The translations under genes and the position numbers were made by a program. The notes beneath the pieces were generated by a model, which did no database searches, was not told the origin of the DNA, and saw only the letters and a list, made by a program, of their open reading frames with translations. A stretch of DNA of 64,000 bases from Anaerolinea thermolimosa. Lineage in GTDB: Bacteria; Chloroflexota; Anaerolineae; Anaerolineales; Anaerolineaceae. Of the stretch, positions 1 to 8,743 are shown one piece after another (position 1 is the first letter of the stretch; every line of letters starts with the position of its first letter). The stretch spans positions 3,350,892 through 3,414,891 of the forward strand of contig NZ_DF967965.1 in assembly GCF_001050195.2 (NCBI RefSeq), in the 5' to 3' direction.

Positions 1-461
1 GTGGGGGTCTGCACTGCCGCTTCAGCCAGGCGCGTCGCCTCGGCGGGGGGTAATTCCGTCGCGGGGTTGGGCGGCAGGGTTGGCTGGTCGCCGCTGGCCG
101 GGGTAGAAACCGCCACCTGCTCCACCCCACTCAACGCCGCGGCCAGTGCGGCCAGAGCGCGCGCCTCATCCGGTGAACCGCCCTCCCCCAGCACCCGTTG
201 AGCCTGGGCCGCCAGCGCCTGGCGGGGGTCGGCATCCTGCAGCAGGTTTAACCGCTCGCGAGCGCGCGGCAGGTTGCCATCTGCCTGATAGGCCAGAGCC
301 ACCCACTGACGAAACTCATTTTTATAACGCTCCGCCAGGGCCGCCGGTTCGGCATCCACATAACGAACCGGGCTCAACACCAGCGAAACCAACAGCCCCA
401 ACACCAGCCCCAACACCAATCCCGTAAGCAGGTACCAGTGCCCGCGCCGCTCCTCGTTCAT
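1..461 (-). CDS. membrane-anchored protein, paralogue 1 (partial, runs off left edge)
   Basis: I do not recognise a named family. The first ~153 codons are visible: a short charged N-terminus, one hydrophobic segment at about residues 9-30, then a helical, Ala/Leu-rich extracytoplasmic region containing AYQADGNLPRARERLNLL, which reads like one degenerate TPR-type helix pair. The visible part ends in a Pro/Thr-rich linker, so a further domain probably follows outside the window. The start ATG (461) overlaps the stop of the next gene as ATGA, so the two are translationally coupled. The segment after the membrane helix is clearly similar to the neighbour at 458-853 (SP-x-x-Y-x-D-x-EPA-x-L, then YQADG-x-LP), which indicates tandem duplication. 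Confidence 0.75.
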   Translation of the reverse strand, partial: MNEERRGHWYLLTGLVLGLVLGLLVSLVLSPVRYVDAEPAALAERYKNEFRQWVALAYQADGNLPRARERLNLLQDADPRQALAAQAQRVLGEGGSPDEARALAALAAALSGVEQVAVSTPASGDQPTLPPNPATELPPAEATRLAEAAVQTP

Positions 462-853
462 GGCGTGCCCTCCGGGATGATCATCGTCTCCTGCAGGGCA
501 GGGGTTTGCTCTCCGCCTGTAGCCTGAACAGCCCGCGCCAGGTTCGAGAGCGCTTCCAGGTCTGGCGGGGGATAGTCCAGCTCGCGTGCGGTCAACAACG
601 CTTCGGCCACCAGCAAAGCCGGGGGACGATCAGGTGCGAGGATCGAGAGCCGCCGCAGCGCCTGTGGCAGGCGGCCATCTGCCTGGTAAATCTCAGCCAC
701 CATCAACACTGCATCGGCGCGAAAATCGGCGCGCAAACTGGCAGGTTCAAGGTCACGGTACGGCGGCGGGCTGAACACCCAGCCGTAAGCCAGCCCGGCC
801 CCCACTCCGATGGCAATACTCAAAAAGAAAAGGATCACTCTCCCGGCGCGCAT
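458..853 (-). CDS. membrane-anchored protein, paralogue 2
   Basis: This is a 131-residue protein with an N-terminal membrane helix at about residues 5-27 followed by one short helical domain (motif IYQADGRLPQALRRL around residue 55). There is no Pro/Thr-rich tail, so it looks like a shortened sister of the gene that follows it on the minus strand. Its ATG lies 2 nt after the urocanate hydratase stop (1 nt between genes) and its TGA overlaps the next ATG, so hutU and the two paralogues probably share a transcript. The domain order is seen in the sequence; a scaffold or sensor role at the membrane would be a guess. No link to histidine degradation is evident beyond position. Confidence 0.75.
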   Translation of the reverse strand: MRAGRVILFFLSIAIGVGAGLAYGWVFSPPPYRDLEPASLRADFRADAVLMVAEIYQADGRLPQALRRLSILAPDRPPALLVAEALLTARELDYPPPDLEALSNLARAVQATGGEQTPALQETMIIPEGTP

Positions 854-854
854 C

Positions 855-2513
855 TCACTCCAGCATGGGGATCTTCACCCCGTGTTTCCGCGCGGCGGCA
901 ATCGCCTCGGGGTATCCAGCATCGGCATGACGAACAATACCCATCCCGGGGTCACTGGTGAGCACCCGTTCCAGCCGCCGTGCGGCCTCAGGAGTGCCGT
1001 CGGCCACAATCACCATCCCCGCATGTTGACTGAAGCCAATTCCCACCCCTCCGCCGTGATGAAATGAAACCCACGTCGCCCCGTTAGCCGTATTGATCAG
1101 CGCATTGAGAATTGGCCAATCGCTCACCGCATCTGAGCCATCGCGCATTCCCTCCGTCTCGCGGTTGGGTGAAGCCACCGAGCCGGCATTGAGGTGATCA
1201 CGCCCGATGACGATTGGCGCCTTCAGGATACCCTGAGCCACCATCTCGTTGAACTTCAACCCGGCGCGGGCACGTTCGCCGTACCCAAGCCAGCAAATTC
1301 GGCTGGGCAGCCCCTGGAAGGGCACCTTCTCACGCGCCATTCGCAGCCAGCGCTGCAAATGCTCATCCTGAGGGAACAGCGCCATCACCGCCTCATCGGT
1401 GCGGTAAATATCCTCCGGGTCACCCGAAAGCGCCACCCAGCGGAAAGGCCCCTTGCCCTCACAGAAAAGCGGGCGGATATACGCCGGCACAAACCCCGGG
1501 AAGGTAAACGCATCCTTCACCCCCTGGTCGAAAGCCCGCTGGCGCAGATTATTGCCATAATCAAACACCTCACTGCCACGGCGTTGGAATTCGAGCATGG
1601 CCTCCACATGGCGTGCCATCGAATGCAGTGAACGCTTTTCGTATTCTCCGGGGTCATGACGGCGCAGTACCTCCGCCTCTTCCACACTCATCCCGGCCGG
1701 TACATAACTGAGTACATCATGCGCGGGCGTCTGGTCGGTAACCACGTCGGGCACCACGCCGCGTAGCACCAGTTCGGGGTAGACCTCGGCGGCATTACCA
1801 ATCAGCCCAATCGAACGCGGGCGTTGCTGTTCTATGGCCTCCTCCACCAGCGTCATTGCTTCTTCCAGAGTATCCACCACCACATCCACATAACCGATCT
1901 CATGGCGGCGACGCGCCCGGGCAGGGTCAACCTCCACAATCAGCCCAACTCCTTCGTTCATGGTGATGGCCAGCGGCTGGGCACCGCCCATACCTCCCAG
2001 GCCCGCCGTGAGCACAAAGCGTCCACGTAGCGACCCCCAGCCGCGTTTCCGCGCCAGCGCACCGAGCGTCTCATACGTCCCCTGTAAAATGCCCTGCGTG
2101 CCGATATAAATCCATGAGCCAGCCGTCATCTGCCCGTACATCATCAGCCCTTTACGCGCCAGCTCATCGAAGTGTTCCTGCGTGGCCCAATGCGGCACCA
2201 GGTTACTGTTAGCGATCAGCACCCGCGGCGCATCCGGGTGGCTGCGGAACACTGCCACCGGCTTTCCAGATTGAACAAGCAACGTCTCGTCGTCTTCCAG
2301 CTCGCGCAGGCAACGCAGAATGGCGTCGAAAGCCTCCCACGAACGAGCCGCCTGACCGCGCCCCCCATACACCACCAGGTCTTCGGGCTTTTCGGCCACT
2401 TCGGGGTCGAGGTTGTTCTGAATCATGCGGTAGGCGGCTTCGGTCAGCCACGATTTACACGAAAGCTGCGTGCCGCGAGGAGCGCGCACCACACGAGGAC
2501 CCGATGTACCCAT
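855..2513 (-). CDS. hutU: urocanate hydratase (urocanase)
   Basis: Cytoplasmic enzyme of histidine degradation that adds water to urocanate to give imidazolone propionate, using tightly bound NAD+ as an electrophile. The 552-residue length is typical. Visible family marks are [16 protein letters not shown] at residues 127-142, the glycine-rich NAD segment [10 protein letters not shown] at 171-180, and [12 protein letters not shown] with the conserved active-site cysteine at residue 407. The ATG is preceded by a strong GGAGGAGGT about 8 nt away, and a TATAAT box lies further upstream near 2564-2569. No hutH, hutI or hutG is in the window, so the rest of the pathway must be elsewhere. The downstream genes on this strand are the two membrane-anchored paralogues. 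Confidence 0.97.
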   Translation of the reverse strand: MGTSGPRVVRAPRGTQLSCKSWLTEAAYRMIQNNLDPEVAEKPEDLVVYGGRGQAARSWEAFDAILRCLRELEDDETLLVQSGKPVAVFRSHPDAPRVLIANSNLVPHWATQEHFDELARKGLMMYGQMTAGSWIYIGTQGILQGTYETLGALARKRGWGSLRGRFVLTAGLGGMGGAQPLAITMNEGVGLIVEVDPARARRRHEIGYVDVVVDTLEEAMTLVEEAIEQQRPRSIGLIGNAAEVYPELVLRGVVPDVVTDQTPAHDVLSYVPAGMSVEEAEVLRRHDPGEYEKRSLHSMARHVEAMLEFQRRGSEVFDYGNNLRQRAFDQGVKDAFTFPGFVPAYIRPLFCEGKGPFRWVALSGDPEDIYRTDEAVMALFPQDEHLQRWLRMAREKVPFQGLPSRICWLGYGERARAGLKFNEMVAQGILKAPIVIGRDHLNAGSVASPNRETEGMRDGSDAVSDWPILNALINTANGATWVSFHHGGGVGIGFSQHAGMVIVADGTPEAARRLERVLTSDPGMGIVRHADAGYPEAIAAARKHGVKIPMLE

Positions 2514-2607
2514 AACCAGCCACCTCCTCCGGAGAAATACTGCTGCCTTCCTTCCTACAAATTATAACCCGAAGCCTCCACAGCCTCACCGGAATCGCAC
2601 TTCATGG

Positions 2608-2613
2608 TACACT
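2608..2613 (+). promoter_or_regulatory. extended -10 box close to the mutS2 start
   Basis: TACACT preceded by TGG (extended -10 form TGnTACACT) ends 9 nt before the mutS2 ATG at 2623. There is no Shine-Dalgarno sequence in those 9 nt, so transcription would begin at or very near the start codon. This is one of five such cases in the window. Confidence 0.35.
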
Positions 2614-2622
2614 TGACCCGCA

Positions 2623-5037
2623 ATGGACGAGAAGACCACCGTCACCCTGGAATTTCCTAAAGTGCTTGAGCGGCTGGCCGGATACGCTTCCTTCAGCGCC
2701 TCAGCTGAGCTTGCGCGCAACCTTCATCCGGTGAAAACCCTGGAAGAAGCCCTGCGCCTGCAAAAAACCACCAGCGAAGCCCGTTTACTGCTCAGCCTCA
2801 ACCCCGACCTCACCGTAGGCGGAGCCACCGATATCCGCCCGCTGGCCGAGCGCGCCGCCCGCCACGGCGTGCTGGAGCCCTCAGAACTGCTCGCCATCAA
2901 AGACACGCTCATCAGCGCGCGCACCCTGACACGCATCTTTGAGCGCGCCGCCGCCCAGTATCCTCACCTGGCCGAAATCGCCGCTGGTTTTCCTCCGCCT
3001 CCCGGCGTTATCGACGCCATCTCCCGCGCCATTTCTGAGCGGGGAGAAATCCTCGACCAGGCCTCCGAAAAACTCGCCCGCATCCGTCACGATGTGCGTA
3101 TCGCCTACGAACGCCTCATGGCACGCCTGCAAAAGATGGTCACCGACCCTAAAATCGCCCCCATGTTGCAGGAAGCCCTGGTCACCCAGCGCAACGGCAG
3201 GTACGTCATCCCGCTCCGTTCCGAATTCAAAAGCCAGGTGCGTTCCATCGTACACGATCAATCCTCCTCAGGCGCCACTCTTTTTGTGGAACCCCTCGCG
3301 ATCGTGGATTTGAACAACGAATGGCACGAGCTCCAGCTGGCTGAGCGCGATGAAGAACGGCGTATCCTGGCCGAATTGACCGACCTCGTCGGCGCAAATA
3401 TCGAAATTATCCGGCGCCTGGTTGATGCCCTGGCCCGCTTCGACTTCGCCCTGGCCTGTGCCAGATACGCCGAAGACCTGCGCGCCAGCGAACCCCTCCT
3501 GGTGGCTTACCGCCCCACCACGCGCGAGCACCCCGGCAGTACCATTCAACTCATCCAGGCCCGCCACCCCCTGCTCGACCCGGCCAGTGTGGTGCCCATC
3601 GATCTCGAACTGGATGAGCAGACTTTTTGTGTGGTCATCACCGGACCCAATACCGGCGGGAAGACCGTGACCCTTAAAACCGTGGGCCTCCTGGTGCTCA
3701 TGGCCCAGTCGGGTCTGCACATCCCGGCACGGTCAGGCTCGGCATTGAGCATCTTCGAGAACGTCTTTGCCGATATCGGTGATGAACAATCCATCGAACA
3801 GTCGCTTTCCACCTTTTCCGGGCACATCAAAAACATTGTGCGCATCCTGCGCCGCGCCAACCATCACACCCTGGTGCTCCTCGATGAACTGGGCGCCGGC
3901 ACCGATCCGCAAGAAGGTGCGGCCCTGGCGCGCGCCATCCTCGCCGACCTGGTGGAGCGGCGCATCCCCAGCCTGGTCGCCACCCACTACCCCGAGCTTA
4001 AACTTTACGCCCACAACACCCCCGGCGTGATCAACGCCAGCATGGAGTTCGACCTGCACACCCTGCGCCCCACCTACCGACTCACCCTGGGGCTACCGGG
4101 GCGCTCCAATGCGCTGGCCATCGCCGCCCGGCTGGGGCTGGACCCCAAAATCATCGAAGACGCCCGCAAAGAGATCAGCCCGGAAGAACTGCGCGCCGAA
4201 AACCTGCTCAACGAGATCCACCGCCAGCGCGAACTGGCCCGCAGGGCGCGCGAAAAAGCCGAGCGCGAACAGCGCGAAAGCGAAAAACTCAGGGCCGAAC
4301 TGGCCGCACGTCTGGAAAAGATCGAAGACGAGCGGAGAACACTCCTTGAAAAAGTGCGAGCCCAGGCCGAAGAAGAAACCGAAGCCCTGCGGCGCGAGGT
4401 AGAAGAAGTGCGCCGCCAGCTCCTGCGTGCCCGCCAGCCCCTGGAAGCCCTCAGGCCCCTTCAGGAACGCGCCGAATCCCTGCTGAACCAGGTGCAGGAA
4501 CCGGTCGTGCGGCAGCCCGTGCCCGAAAGCCCCGAAAGGCGCGCCCTCCAGCCCGGCGATAAAGTACGCGTGCGTTCCATCCAGATGGATGGGGTGGTTA
4601 CCGCCATCGGAGAAGGCGATGTAGAAGTCCAGGTGGGCAATTTGCGTGTGCGTGCCCGCCCCACCGACCTGCTTCGCAAAGGGGAGCTGGAGCCCACCCC
4701 CACCGAAGAACCCCGGCCAGCGCAGGCAAAAGGGAAGACCACCCTCGCCAGTGCGGCCTTACGCCCCACTACCCCCTTCTACGCCTCTCCAGGAATGGAA
4801 ATTGATCTGCGGGGACAGCGCGCCGAAGATGCCCTCGAAGCCCTCGATCGCTACCTCGAGTCAGCCTACTTGGCTGGGCTTCCCTTTGTGCGCATCATCC
4901 ACGGCAAAGGCACCGGAAGACTCCGCCAGGTGATCCGCGAAGCTCTCAGCGCTTCTCCCCATGTAAAGCACTGGGAAAACGGCCTGGAGAAAGAAGGCGG
5001 AGATGGCGTTACCGTAGCTCATCTGGCGGTTGACTGA
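2623..5037 (+). CDS. mutS2: endonuclease MutS2
   Basis: MutS-family ATPase with a C-terminal Smr nuclease domain. In other bacteria MutS2 suppresses homologous recombination or acts on collided ribosomes; which role applies here is not shown by sequence. Residues 1-300 form the MutS core/clamp region, Walker A GPNTGGKT is at 341-348, and Walker B LVLLDELGAGTDP is near 417-430. A long charged coiled coil spans roughly 510-620, then a KOW-like small beta region (LQPGDKVRVRSIQMDG, ~645-660), and the Smr domain covers about 725-804 (EIDLRGQRAEDALEALDRYL and HGKGTGRLRQVI). The 804-residue length is standard. The gene is monocistronic and ends at a strong hairpin terminator shared with the convergent regulator gene. 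Confidence 0.97.
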   Translation: MDEKTTVTLEFPKVLERLAGYASFSASAELARNLHPVKTLEEALRLQKTTSEARLLLSLNPDLTVGGATDIRPLAERAARHGVLEPSELLAIKDTLISARTLTRIFERAAAQYPHLAEIAAGFPPPPGVIDAISRAISERGEILDQASEKLARIRHDVRIAYERLMARLQKMVTDPKIAPMLQEALVTQRNGRYVIPLRSEFKSQVRSIVHDQSSSGATLFVEPLAIVDLNNEWHELQLAERDEERRILAELTDLVGANIEIIRRLVDALARFDFALACARYAEDLRASEPLLVAYRPTTREHPGSTIQLIQARHPLLDPASVVPIDLELDEQTFCVVITGPNTGGKTVTLKTVGLLVLMAQSGLHIPARSGSALSIFENVFADIGDEQSIEQSLSTFSGHIKNIVRILRRANHHTLVLLDELGAGTDPQEGAALARAILADLVERRIPSLVATHYPELKLYAHNTPGVINASMEFDLHTLRPTYRLTLGLPGRSNALAIAARLGLDPKIIEDARKEISPEELRAENLLNEIHRQRELARRAREKAEREQRESEKLRAELAARLEKIEDERRTLLEKVRAQAEEETEALRREVEEVRRQLLRARQPLEALRPLQERAESLLNQVQEPVVRQPVPESPERRALQPGDKVRVRSIQMDGVVTAIGEGDVEVQVGNLRVRARPTDLLRKGELEPTPTEEPRPAQAKGKTTLASAALRPTTPFYASPGMEIDLRGQRAEDALEALDRYLESAYLAGLPFVRIIHGKGTGRLRQVIREALSASPHVKHWENGLEKEGGDGVTVAHLAVD

Positions 5038-5067
5038 ACCGGCCCGGAAAACGCTGGATCTTAACCT

Positions 5068-5116
5068 AAAAAGCCGAGCGCAAAAGGATTCCCCCCTCCT
5101 TCGCGCTCGGCTTTCT
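5068..5116. terminator. bidirectional terminator between mutS2 and the BTAD regulator
   Basis: A perfect 11-bp stem, AAGCCGAGCGC at 5071-5081 pairing with GCGCTCGGCTT at 5103-5113, is flanked by A-rich sequence on the left and T-rich on the right. It lies 30 nt after mutS2 and about 120 nt beyond the stop of the convergent gene, so it can serve both. Confidence 0.85.
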
Positions 5117-5234
5117 GCACAAGTCCCCTGATTGCTTGTGCCCCATCATCGGTTGTCGTACTGTCCTCATTGTACCGATGGGGCGTTGACAAAACATTGC
5201 CAGAAACCCCTCCCTGATCGTGGGGCAGAAGCAG

Positions 5235-8200
5235 CTACCCTCCAAGAATATCTGCTTTACGCTTTTGAAAGAGCTCCGCCAGAGCCGGAGAGCAGGCCCG
5301 TTCCTCAAGCCGGGCAACCAGGCTTTGCAACCGGGTTGAAAAGGACGTGGAATCAACCCCCAGATTCTGACTGGCCAGAATCACCAGCCGCAGAGCAGTA
5401 GCCTCAACCAGCGGGCTTGTTCCGCCGGGAATCTGGCTCAGCAAAGCCAGCGCCTTCTGGCGGGCATCATCGGCCTGCCCGTTTGACAGGGCTATCTCCG
5501 AGAGGAGCCAATAAGCCAGCTGGTAGTACCAAACCAGTTCCCGCTCGGTGGCCCGGGCTGCCACCTGAGACGCCAGCCCACGCGCCTCCTCCCCCTGGCC
5601 GAGAAGGTACAAACCCCGCGCGCGAGAGAGCAGTCCCGCCAGGTAGAATGCCCCCAGATCATGTTCTCGGGAAAACGCCACCGCCTGATCGATGAACGAC
5701 AGCCCTTCTTCCACCCGCCCTCTTTGCACCAGCAGCAAACCGAGCCGATGCATGGCGTCTGCAGAAACATACGTGAGCACACCTTCGATACTTTCTCGAT
5801 ACCGCCCCTCAGCCCGTTCGAGATCACCCAGCCAGTGCAGAATCATTCCCTGAATCATGCACGCCTGTGAGCGCACCCGCCCAAATGCCAGCCCCTCCAC
5901 CAGGTCACCCGCTTCAACCGCATGTTGCCAGGCATCATCCAGGTGCCCCAGCGCCATCTCTGCCTGAGCCAGAAACGTAAAAATCGTTCCCTGCAGACGT
6001 GGATTGCTCGTAGCCCTGGCCATATCCAGCGCCGTCAGGCCATACTGAAGCGCCTCTCTAAAACGCCCACGGAAAAACTCCACCGCCACCAGGCTGGTCA
6101 GAGCGCGCAGACTGCCCAGCCGGTTAAAAGTCAGGCGGCTTTCCTCGTAAGCCCGGCTGGCATGCTCGAACCCCCTCGCCGGCAGGCCGAGGAGCTGGTA
6201 AATCAGCGCCAGCCGATAGCGAATGTTATGACACCATTCTATCTGCCTGGCGTCTCTGGAATCCTCCAGCAAACGCAGAGCATATTCAAGTTCCCGGGCA
6301 GCCTCGTGGTATTGATGCCTGAGTACCAGGAACACTCCCCGCTCATAATAATACCGCCCCCAGTCAGACGGATCCGGGTTGATCGATAGGTAAGGGAATA
6401 CCGCTTCCAGGTCACGCAGGCCTTCATCGGCATCCTCACAGAGGTCCGCGGCAACCGCCAGCCCCAGCCATCCACGGCGGATCAAGGCCACATTCTCACG
6501 CGCCTGCCCCTGAGAAAGCAAAGCCTCGGCCGCAAAACGCACTTCAGAAGACTGAGCCATGTCAAAACCGTACTCGATCCAGGCAGTATAGAGCTCCATC
6601 ACCTGCGCGTCCGGGATTTGCCCCCCGAGCGCATCCAGCAGATGAGCCGCCCGTTGGAAAGCCGCCCTTGCCTCCGGTGCTGAAGACAACCGCCGGGCGT
6701 AACGGGCAGCCTCCAGCCAGTAACCGAAAGCCAGTGCGCCTTCACCGGCTTCCTCATAATGGCTGGCCAGGGTTGCCGCCAGCCCCGAATCCATCACCGG
6801 GAACATCTTCTTGAGCGCCTCGGCAACGCGCAGATGAACCAGCCTGCGGCGGGCCGGGCTCATCTCTTGCAGAAGCACCTCACGGATACGCTCCTGAACG
6901 AACTCATATTGAATCAGGGTTTCGCTCGACTGCACCACAATCAGGTACAGGCGTTCCAGTTCTTCCAGTGCGGCCAGTACTTCTTCCGCGGCGAGGCTGC
7001 AGGCGCGTTCCAGCACGTCCACTCTGAAGCTCGTTCCAATGGCCGCCGCCACACTCAACACATACTCCGCCCGGGGAGAAAGCCCCTGCAAACGCTGACG
7101 AACCAGCGCCTGCCAGCTCCCCGATACAGGCAGAGAAGTCAGCCTGGCGGGGTCTTGCAACAGAAACGGAAATGCCAGTAATCCGCGCAGGCTTTCGAGC
7201 AGGAAAAGAGGGTTGCCACCACAGGCCTCCTTCAGACGCTCAACTGTCTCAGGCGGAAGCTCCCTGCCGCAGACAAAGGCCGCAAGCTGAGCCACTGCCG
7301 TCGTCGAAAGCGGCAGGAGGCGCACTTCATCCATGGCCTCACCCTCCGAGCATTGAGACGCAAATCGAAAAAGGGCCGGGGTAGATTCCGCAACCCGGGC
7401 AGTGACCACCAGTACCCCGCGCTGCTTGAAAAACCCGTGATCTTTCAGGTAAAGCAATGCCGTCAGGCTGGTCTCATCGCTCCAGTGAGCGTTTTCCAGC
7501 AGGAAGAAAAGCCGCCGCCCCCGGCTGAAGAGAAGCAACGCCTGGTGAAGCGCCTCAAAAATCAGGGAGGGGGCAAAGGACGGCGCAACCTCCTGAGGCG
7601 AGATTTCACGGAACATCACCTTCAGTTCGGGCAACAACAGGCTGAGCACGCTCAACCAGGTTTTGGGCAATTCGCGCCACTCTTCGGCAGCCACCTGAGA
7701 ACGGAGCATTTCAATGAAAGGTTGAAAAGGCAATCCGCCTTCCAAGCGACGGGCTGTCGCAACCATCAAACGGGGCGATGGAGTGATGGAATGATAAAGC
7801 TCCCGCACCAGGCGTGTCTTACCGCTCCCGGCTTCCCCCCAGACGAAGAGCACCCCTCCCCTGCGCCAGCCAGCCTGAAGCAGGCGCAGTTCGGCCTCCC
7901 GTCCGAAGAGGGGAATCTGCGGCAGGCGCTCAGAAGACCACACCGCCGCATTTCGCTCACGCGGCGAAAGCAACGCCTGTCGAAAGCGCCGATCGGCCCT
8001 TTCCAGCACCTCGGGCGTTTCATCCAGCCCTTCCTGCTGATACAGAGCACGCACCTTTTTCAGGTAACTTAATCCTCCGGTGAAATCCCCCAGTCTCTCA
8101 TACACCTGCACCATCCGCTCATGGACAGCGTCATTGAGCGCATCGATGATTGTAGCCGTCTCCAGCCAGTGCCGCGCCTTCTCCAGGTTTCCCAGCGCCA

Positions 8201-8741
8201 GGTCATGATCGGCCAGCCGCTCCAGCAACACTCCGTAGCGGTGCTCCAGCTCCATGCCGAGGCGACGATGCCACTCCTCTAACAAGACTGAACCCGGCAG
8301 GCGGGCCCCGGCGAGGAAGGTCGGCGCCCGCCAGAGGTTGACGGCTTCTTCGATCTTCTGGTAAACAGGTGCAGGTAAGGGGTTGGCAGCCGGGAGCTGG
8401 GCCAGCGGCAGAGAGACTTCCTCTGCCTGCCTTTGAAACAGGCGAACATCCACAAAGAGCCCTTCTGATTTCAACCAGACCTGCTCGCTTGAGGTTTCAA
8501 GCAGATCCCCATCCAGCGCCTGGCGGAGCCGTGTGAGGGTTTCTCTCAGGCGCTTGCGGGCCAGCTCCTCAGACGAATCAGGCCAGAAGAGGCCAATCAG
8601 CTCATCCCTTGAAACTGCTCTATCCTGGCTGGCCAGAACATAAAGCAAAGCACGCACTTCACGGCGGGGAATCTCTACCCTGGTTTCGCCCCTGAATACT
8701 ACCGGTGGGCCTAACAGAAGGATGCGCACCGGTTCGTTCAT
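5235..8741 (-). CDS. BTAD-type transcriptional activator with AAA ATPase and TPR domains
   Basis: Large STAND-type regulator of 1168 residues. Residues ~1-95 are an OmpR/PhoB-like winged helix (RILLLGPPVVFRGETRVEIP start, then RKRLRETLTRLRQAL), ~100-250 the bacterial transcriptional activation domain, ~285-520 an AAA/NTPase module with Walker A GEAGSGKTR near residue 301, and ~600-1168 a run of TPR-like helical repeats with Trp/Tyr/Ala periodicity. Such proteins bind DNA through the winged helix and use the NTPase/TPR part to sense a ligand or partner. Its stop is convergent with mutS2 and its ATG lies 2 nt downstream of the recN stop, so it may be read from the nadK-recN transcript. The target is unknown; no pathway-specific cluster is adjacent. 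Confidence 0.88.
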   Translation of the reverse strand: MNEPVRILLLGPPVVFRGETRVEIPRREVRALLYVLASQDRAVSRDELIGLFWPDSSEELARKRLRETLTRLRQALDGDLLETSSEQVWLKSEGLFVDVRLFQRQAEEVSLPLAQLPAANPLPAPVYQKIEEAVNLWRAPTFLAGARLPGSVLLEEWHRRLGMELEHRYGVLLERLADHDLALGNLEKARHWLETATIIDALNDAVHERMVQVYERLGDFTGGLSYLKKVRALYQQEGLDETPEVLERADRRFRQALLSPRERNAAVWSSERLPQIPLFGREAELRLLQAGWRRGGVLFVWGEAGSGKTRLVRELYHSITPSPRLMVATARRLEGGLPFQPFIEMLRSQVAAEEWRELPKTWLSVLSLLLPELKVMFREISPQEVAPSFAPSLIFEALHQALLLFSRGRRLFFLLENAHWSDETSLTALLYLKDHGFFKQRGVLVVTARVAESTPALFRFASQCSEGEAMDEVRLLPLSTTAVAQLAAFVCGRELPPETVERLKEACGGNPLFLLESLRGLLAFPFLLQDPARLTSLPVSGSWQALVRQRLQGLSPRAEYVLSVAAAIGTSFRVDVLERACSLAAEEVLAALEELERLYLIVVQSSETLIQYEFVQERIREVLLQEMSPARRRLVHLRVAEALKKMFPVMDSGLAATLASHYEEAGEGALAFGYWLEAARYARRLSSAPEARAAFQRAAHLLDALGGQIPDAQVMELYTAWIEYGFDMAQSSEVRFAAEALLSQGQARENVALIRRGWLGLAVAADLCEDADEGLRDLEAVFPYLSINPDPSDWGRYYYERGVFLVLRHQYHEAARELEYALRLLEDSRDARQIEWCHNIRYRLALIYQLLGLPARGFEHASRAYEESRLTFNRLGSLRALTSLVAVEFFRGRFREALQYGLTALDMARATSNPRLQGTIFTFLAQAEMALGHLDDAWQHAVEAGDLVEGLAFGRVRSQACMIQGMILHWLGDLERAEGRYRESIEGVLTYVSADAMHRLGLLLVQRGRVEEGLSFIDQAVAFSREHDLGAFYLAGLLSRARGLYLLGQGEEARGLASQVAARATERELVWYYQLAYWLLSEIALSNGQADDARQKALALLSQIPGGTSPLVEATALRLVILASQNLGVDSTSFSTRLQSLVARLEERACSPALAELFQKRKADILGG

Positions 8742-8743
8742 GA

